From the NCBI RefSeq assembly GCF_963526985.1, contig NZ_CAURPW010000003.1, forward strand, positions 62,001-126,000: a stretch of DNA of 64,000 bases. Direction: 5' to 3'. The notes beneath the pieces were generated by a model. The model searched no databases. It worked only from the letters and a program-made list of their open reading frames with translations, and had not been told where the DNA came from. Below are positions 60,110 through 64,000 of the stretch, piece by piece. The stretch's first letter is position 1. Each line of letters opens with the position of its first letter. This DNA is from an uncultured Campylobacter sp. (GTDB lineage Bacteria > Campylobacterota > Campylobacteria > Campylobacterales > Campylobacteraceae). A program made the position numbers and the translations under genes.

Positions 60110-60862
60110 CTAGGTGTTTAGATCCGAATAATCCCACGCATTATACTCATCGCTTAGATTATCGTTTTCAGCCCCCTTGCAGCACAGCCACTCTAGCCCG
60201 CCGCGCCTCTCCATCACGACCTCTTCATCAAGGCCTGCACTCTTAGTACCGTTTACTCTGGCATTGACGCACGCCCAGTGATAGCGGTAGACGAGATCGA
60301 GCGCCTGCAGGATTTCATCCGTACCCCGCATTTTTACGCGCTCCGAAAAATCGCCGCTAAAGGTCTTCATTACAAAATTGCAATCGCAGATATCCTTTGG
60401 GAAATCTAGCTCTTTTACTAACCCCATGGCCCACATTAGCGCCCATAGCGACTCGTATTTCCAGCCCATATTTACGGCCTCGTCGTAGCTTACCTCGCCC
60501 TCTATGACGCGGCGCTCCATACGCGTTAGCTTGTCTATACATCCGAAGCGATTATCTAAAAAATCCTTCGTGCCCTGCTTGTCTTCGTCCGTTAGCTCGC
60601 CGTTATCTCTGATTGTGCAAGCGCACATTATCGCGGCAAACGAGCAAATAGAGCGGGCGATAACCTCGTCCTTTTCGCGCGGCGCGACCTCACCCGTCTC
60701 GTATCGTAGCGGCAGATGGTCTATAAAAGGCACGCCTTGTGATTTTAAGATTTCGATGCTTATATCCTTGCGCTCCTGCGCGGTTTTACCGATCTTTACG
60801 GCGTTTGCGCTTCTTTTTCGCGCGCTATCGGCTCCCTTTTTAAAAAAGTCAAAAATACCCAC
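60110..60862 (-). CDS. DUF4272-domain protein
   Basis: Protein of 250 residues, helical, starting GIFDFFKKGADSARKRSANAV. The DUF4272 pattern is recognisable in SIEILKSQGVPFIDHLPLRY, DEVIARSICSFAAIMCACTI and YESLWALMWAMGLVKELDFP. The family often occurs beside polymorphic-toxin immunity genes, and an Imm51-like gene lies downstream across the repeat spacer. Cytoplasmic; molecular function unknown. Confidence 0.7.
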   Translation of the reverse strand: MGIFDFFKKGADSARKRSANAVKIGKTAQERKDISIEILKSQGVPFIDHLPLRYETGEVAPREKDEVIARSICSFAAIMCACTIRDNGELTDEDKQGTKDFLDNRFGCIDKLTRMERRVIEGEVSYDEAVNMGWKYESLWALMWAMGLVKELDFPKDICDCNFVMKTFSGDFSERVKMRGTDEILQALDLVYRYHWACVNARVNGTKSAGLDEEVVMERRGGLEWLCCKGAENDNLSDEYNAWDYSDLNT

Positions 60863-61189
60863 GCCTTCTCCTTAAAATTTGCATAAATTTACGCTAGTAT
60901 TTTAGTACAAAAATGCCCAATTTTCTCTTACGGCTACGCCTGGCTCGCTAAATTTGATAAGCTAAAAAGCAAAGGCAAATTTAAAATCAACGCTTGCTAG
61001 TCCGCAGAATGTATAAAATAAAATTTAGCGATTTTTCAGAGTTCCGCCGGTGTGGTGTTTAGCACAAAAATTAGTCTGGGGTAGAAAAAGAAGATAAATT
61101 TACGGCAAAACCGTAAATTTAGGGATAAAAACGACCGCGAGCGGAGAAATAACTAAATTTAGGTCTACCGCTCGCTAAAATCCGCTATT
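60863..61189. other. Spacer with two hairpins
   Basis: 327 bp with no gene. It contains the hairpin AAATTTACGG-CAAAA-CCGTAAATTT (61096-61120, perfect 10-bp stem) and the terminator listed next. Confidence 0.6.
61127..61175 (-). terminator. Terminator of the RclC-like gene
   Basis: On the minus strand GCGAGCGG (61175-61168) pairs with CCGCTCGC (61144-61137) and five T follow shortly after, 15 bp beyond the stop codon. The AAATTTACGG hairpin just beyond may back it up. Confidence 0.65.
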
Positions 61190-61822
61190 TTACTTACCTG
61201 TGCAGCTTTTGCAGCACTCCAAAAGCCTGCGTGCCGCATTTGAGGCTACGATTAGTCCCGCGGCAGACATTATTATATCTTTTAGCACCAGTCGTCCGGC
61301 ACCCGATAGATACGGGAAGCCGTGATTAGGGCTTTCAGTGATGCCCAGCGCCGGATTGCCTAGATTTGGCACCCAAGTCTCAGGCGTCGTTATCAAAAAG
61401 CTAAGCGTTACGATAGACATACCAAACGTCAGCAGCCCGCCGATAAGCCCTAGTTTAGGGAACCAGATGCCAAGCAGCACGAGCGTACCGATAGTGCAGA
61501 TCATCGCGCCGATCAGGTACGAAACCGCGTAAGTACCGTTTTGTTTATGCCACTCGATGTTTTTAGGCACGACCAAGCCTTCCGGGTTTTTGTGTAGGTT
61601 GTACTCGGCGACCATTTTGCCCTTGCCGTTATCTACGATATCTTTTTTGCTATACATGTAGCTAAAAAACGGGCTGTTGGTTACAAACGGCACGATGCCG
61701 TCGGCCTCGTATTGCACGACTTTGAGTCCGCCTATCCACGCCATCACGATGAAAATCGCAACGCTAACGTAGTTTACGAAATATTTTTGCGAGCCTGCTA
61801 GGGCTTGTAAAAATTTTTGCAT
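61190..61822 (-). CDS. DUF417 (YkgB/RclC-like) inner-membrane protein
   Basis: Protein of 210 residues with four helices: NYVSVAIFIVMAWIGGLKVVQYEADGIVPFVTNSPFFSY near the start, then SYLIGAMICTIGTLVLLGIW, a third with LTFGMSIVTLSFLITTPETW, and the last near LVLKDIIMSAAGLIVA. This is the DUF417 signature. E. coli RclC of this family helps survive reactive chlorine. Gene stands alone with its own promoter region (TATAAT candidate at 61884-61889, minus strand) and terminator, so it may be stress-induced. Confidence 0.85.
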   Translation of the reverse strand: MQKFLQALAGSQKYFVNYVSVAIFIVMAWIGGLKVVQYEADGIVPFVTNSPFFSYMYSKKDIVDNGKGKMVAEYNLHKNPEGLVVPKNIEWHKQNGTYAVSYLIGAMICTIGTLVLLGIWFPKLGLIGGLLTFGMSIVTLSFLITTPETWVPNLGNPALGITESPNHGFPYLSGAGRLVLKDIIMSAAGLIVASNAARRLLECCKSCTGK

Positions 61823-61987
61823 TAAGTTCCTTTAGGGTAATCTTTATAATTTTAATTAGACTGTATGTTTAAATCTAGATAAAATTATAACGCGATTATA
61901 TTTAAATCGTATAAAAATAGGCTTAAAAAGATAAACATTATCACAAATAAAAATTTTAGTTACGTCCAAGTCCTAGAAATAAGAATA

Positions 61988-64000
61988 CTACGAGAAATTT
62001 ATCGGATCCATATCAATGTCAAAGCCGTGTGCGGCGCAGATGCGAGCGGCTTTTATGAGCGGAGCGTGCGAGACGCAGCGCAGCAAAATCTCAAAGCGAA
62101 ATTTACCGCCCAAAATCTCGACTCCGCACTTGCCGTATCCGACTATTTCAAGCGAAGATTCTACGGCGCGTAAATTTTCAAGCTCGGATACGCAAATTTC
62201 AAGCCTTTGTCTTGCCACTTGCTCGCTTTTTTCAGAAACGACAACGCGCAAAAGTCTAGTAAACGGCGGATATATCGGCTCTCTAGCGAGCATCTCCTCC
62301 TCCAGAAACGCGTCATAATCCTCGATAAAATTTTCAAAAAACTCCCGCTGCCTGCTTTGCACCACTACGCGCCCAAGCCCCGCGCGCCCGGCTCTGCCGG
62401 CTACTTGCATGGCAAGAGCCAGCGTCCGCTCTCTGGCGCGAAAATCGGGAAAGCTCAAAAGATCGTCCACACCCATGATGACGGCCAAATCTACGTTATG
62501 GTAGTCGTGCCCTTTGCTCAGCATCTGCGTGCCGACAAGCGCGTCTATCTCGCCCGCGTTAAAGGCCTTTAGCGTCTTTTCGAGCTTGTTTTGCGTCGTG
62601 ATCTCGTCGCGATCGAATTTCTCGATCCTAGCCGCAGGAAACGCTGAGCGCAAGGCTTCCGTTAGCTCGTCGGTGCCGATTTTTTTTGCTTCGATCATCT
62701 GGCTACCGCACTTCTCGCACGAGCACGTCGCGGCCGCCGTAAAGCCGCAGTACTGGCACTTTAGCAGATTTCGCTTTTTATAAAAGCTCATCCCGACGCT
62801 ACAAAACGGGCACTTTATCGTGCTGCCGCACTCGCGGCACGATAGATAACGGAAATTTGCGCGCGTGGGTAGGAAAACGACCGCCTGTTTGCCGCCCGCA
62901 AAACTCGCCGCAAGCTCGTCCAGCACAACGCCGCTTAGCCCCGTCTCGCTCTCGTCGTAGATAAATTTTTTCTCGCTTTTAAAAAACGTGCCTTTTAGCC
63001 TAAAATGCGGCTGTTTAGCAAAGCTGGTTACACTTGGCGTCGCAGAGCCTAGCACGACTTTTACGTCAAATTTGCTCGCGAGAAATATCGCGAGGTCGCG
63101 GGCATTGTAATGCGGATTTTGCGCGGATTTGTAGCTGTCGTCGTGCTCCTCGTCGACGATGATTAGCCCAAGCTCGCTAAAGGGCAAAAATAGCGCCGAG
63201 CGCGCGCCGGCGATCAAATTTATCTCGCGACTCTGAAACTTTTGCAGTATCTCGCCGCGCTTTTTGGGCGTGATTTTAGAGTGCCACACGCCGAATTTTT
63301 CGCCAAAATAGCTCTTTAGCCGCTTCGTCATCTGCGGCGTTAGCGAGATTTCGGGCATCAAAAGCAAAACCTGTTTGCCTTCAAGCAGATATTCGCGAAT
63401 GAGCGAAAAATAAATCTCGCTTTTACCGCTCCCCGTATCGCCGAAAATAAGGCTGGTTTTACGGCTTTTGGCAAAATTTAGCGCTTCTTGCTGGCCTTGG
63501 TTTAGGCTCGGGGCTTTTAAAAAGGTTTTAGGCTCTAGTTCGTCGCTTAAATTTAGCGTTTCAAAGGACTTTTTGCCTGCGACCGATTCTTGGCGGTTTA
63601 TCAAATTTAGCGTTTGTTTTTGATTTTGAGCCGTTTGTGGCGACGAAGCGCCCGCCGATAAATTTGCCTCCGTCAAAGTCGTGTCGCCGTTTTGGCTAGC
63701 GTTTTTGGCAAAATTTGGTTTGAAATTTGCTTGGAATGCGCTAGCCTTAGATACGCCGGCCAATCCAAAATCCAAATCGCTAATCTGCGGGGCATCGTTT
63801 GGCTCTATAAGTAAATTTCGCCCCTCTTTTTTACGGATTTTGGCGTTTAAATTTAAGTCGTTATTATCGTCCAAAGTCCGCTCGTTCGCATTTTTTTCGC
63901 AAAACGCCGGACACGGCGCGCCTATGTCAAGCGGAGTAAAAAGCCCTGCGGCTACGGATAAATTTACGGCGTAATAATGCGAGATAAACCTCAGCAGCGA
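61988..64000 (-). CDS. priA: Primosomal helicase PriA (5' end outside the window)
   Basis: Replication-restart helicase; the frame is open to the right edge, so the N-terminal DNA-binding part is cut. The first visible residues (LLRFISHYYAVNLSVAAGLFTP) are the end of the 3'-DNA-end binding domain. Then come a low-complexity linker of about 100 residues (Asn/Gln/Ser-rich), the helicase Walker A IFGDTGSGKSEI, DEEHDDSY, the zinc cysteines (CRECGSTIKCPFCS, CQYCGF, CSCEKCG), and motifs QMLSKGHDYHNV and QVAGRAGRAGLG. An internal TTG at 63874 could be taken as a start but would delete a required domain. Confidence 0.95.
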   Translation of the reverse strand, partial: SLLRFISHYYAVNLSVAAGLFTPLDIGAPCPAFCEKNANERTLDDNNDLNLNAKIRKKEGRNLLIEPNDAPQISDLDFGLAGVSKASAFQANFKPNFAKNASQNGDTTLTEANLSAGASSPQTAQNQKQTLNLINRQESVAGKKSFETLNLSDELEPKTFLKAPSLNQGQQEALNFAKSRKTSLIFGDTGSGKSEIYFSLIREYLLEGKQVLLLMPEISLTPQMTKRLKSYFGEKFGVWHSKITPKKRGEILQKFQSREINLIAGARSALFLPFSELGLIIVDEEHDDSYKSAQNPHYNARDLAIFLASKFDVKVVLGSATPSVTSFAKQPHFRLKGTFFKSEKKFIYDESETGLSGVVLDELAASFAGGKQAVVFLPTRANFRYLSCRECGSTIKCPFCSVGMSFYKKRNLLKCQYCGFTAAATCSCEKCGSQMIEAKKIGTDELTEALRSAFPAARIEKFDRDEITTQNKLEKTLKAFNAGEIDALVGTQMLSKGHDYHNVDLAVIMGVDDLLSFPDFRARERTLALAMQVAGRAGRAGLGRVVVQSRQREFFENFIEDYDAFLEEEMLAREPIYPPFTRLLRVVVSEKSEQVARQRLEICVSELENLRAVESSLEIVGYGKCGVEILGGKFRFEILLRCVSHAPLIKAARICAAHGFDIDMDPINFS

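Noticed and set aside
1..64000. CRISPR array, tRNA, rRNA or transposase genes
   Set aside because: Looked for regular spaced repeats, T-loop words and transposase motifs; none seen by eye. A covariance-model scan could still reveal a small RNA.

Overview
The window looks like chromosomal DNA of a Campylobacter of the C. showae / C. rectus / C. curvus / C. concisus type. Three things point there: a CprRS-type two-component system, a CjaA-like solute-binding protein, and a plasminogen-binding-domain gene, glcD-like gene, yihY-like gene and comEC in an order I recall from C. jejuni. The DNA is more GC-rich than C. jejuni and crowded with the word AAATTT. I saw no rRNA, tRNA, CRISPR array, insertion sequence or prophage.

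Layout. (1) 1-6.6 kb, minus strand: CprS/CprR, folB, plsY, then aguB, a low-molecular-weight tyrosine phosphatase, a CDF metal exporter and aguA. AguA plus AguB make putrescine from agmatine. (2) 6.7-10 kb, plus strand: a polar amino-acid ABC importer (two permeases, ATPase) and a CjaA-like binding protein, separated by a hairpin-rich spacer. (3) 10.7-34.2 kb, minus strand: one tightly overlapping run of about 20 surface-glycan genes. It starts with wecB and wecC and ends with a WbaP-type initiating transferase. In between are a GtrA/GtrB-type module whose gtrB carries a G9 tract, a two-domain oxidoreductase, a PaaK/CapK-like ligase, a PLP enzyme plus HAD phosphatase, a flippase, methyltransferases, GT4 glycosyltransferases, a deacetylase, a heparinase-like protein and an acyltransferase. 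Several genes are visibly AT-rich, as expected of a strain-variable antigen locus. (4) 34.5-36.6 kb: groES-groEL with a consensus sigma-70 promoter and a CIRCE operator. (5) 36.6-41.4 kb, plus strand: a large AsmA-like protein and two paralogous small membrane proteins, the second broken by two T7 tracts. (6) 41.5-47.3 kb, minus strand: three tandem Sel1-repeat secreted proteins, a Nudix hydrolase, MgtE, and a Csd3/Pgp3-like M23 peptidase with a long tail holding 12 bacterial N-glycosylation sequons. (7) 47.4-52.4 kb: PgbA-domain protein, GlcD-like oxidase, an AT-rich membrane protein, YihY and, convergent, ComEC. (8) 52.4-64 kb, minus strand: dnaB, a PIN-domain toxin-antitoxin pair, ispG, an SGNH-like/MBOAT acyl-transfer pair, an Imm51-like and a DUF4272 protein flanking a palindrome-rich spacer, an RclC-like membrane protein, and priA running off the right edge.

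The points most worth a second look are the sequon-array tail on the cell-wall peptidase, the G9 tract that probably phase-varies gtrB, a family of intergenic palindromes whose arms differ between copies but stay complementary, a 90-nt nested hairpin with a perfect 17-bp outer stem upstream of the CjaA-like gene, and the twice-frameshifted membrane-protein paralog. Functional names rest on motifs and remembered family features; no database search was run.
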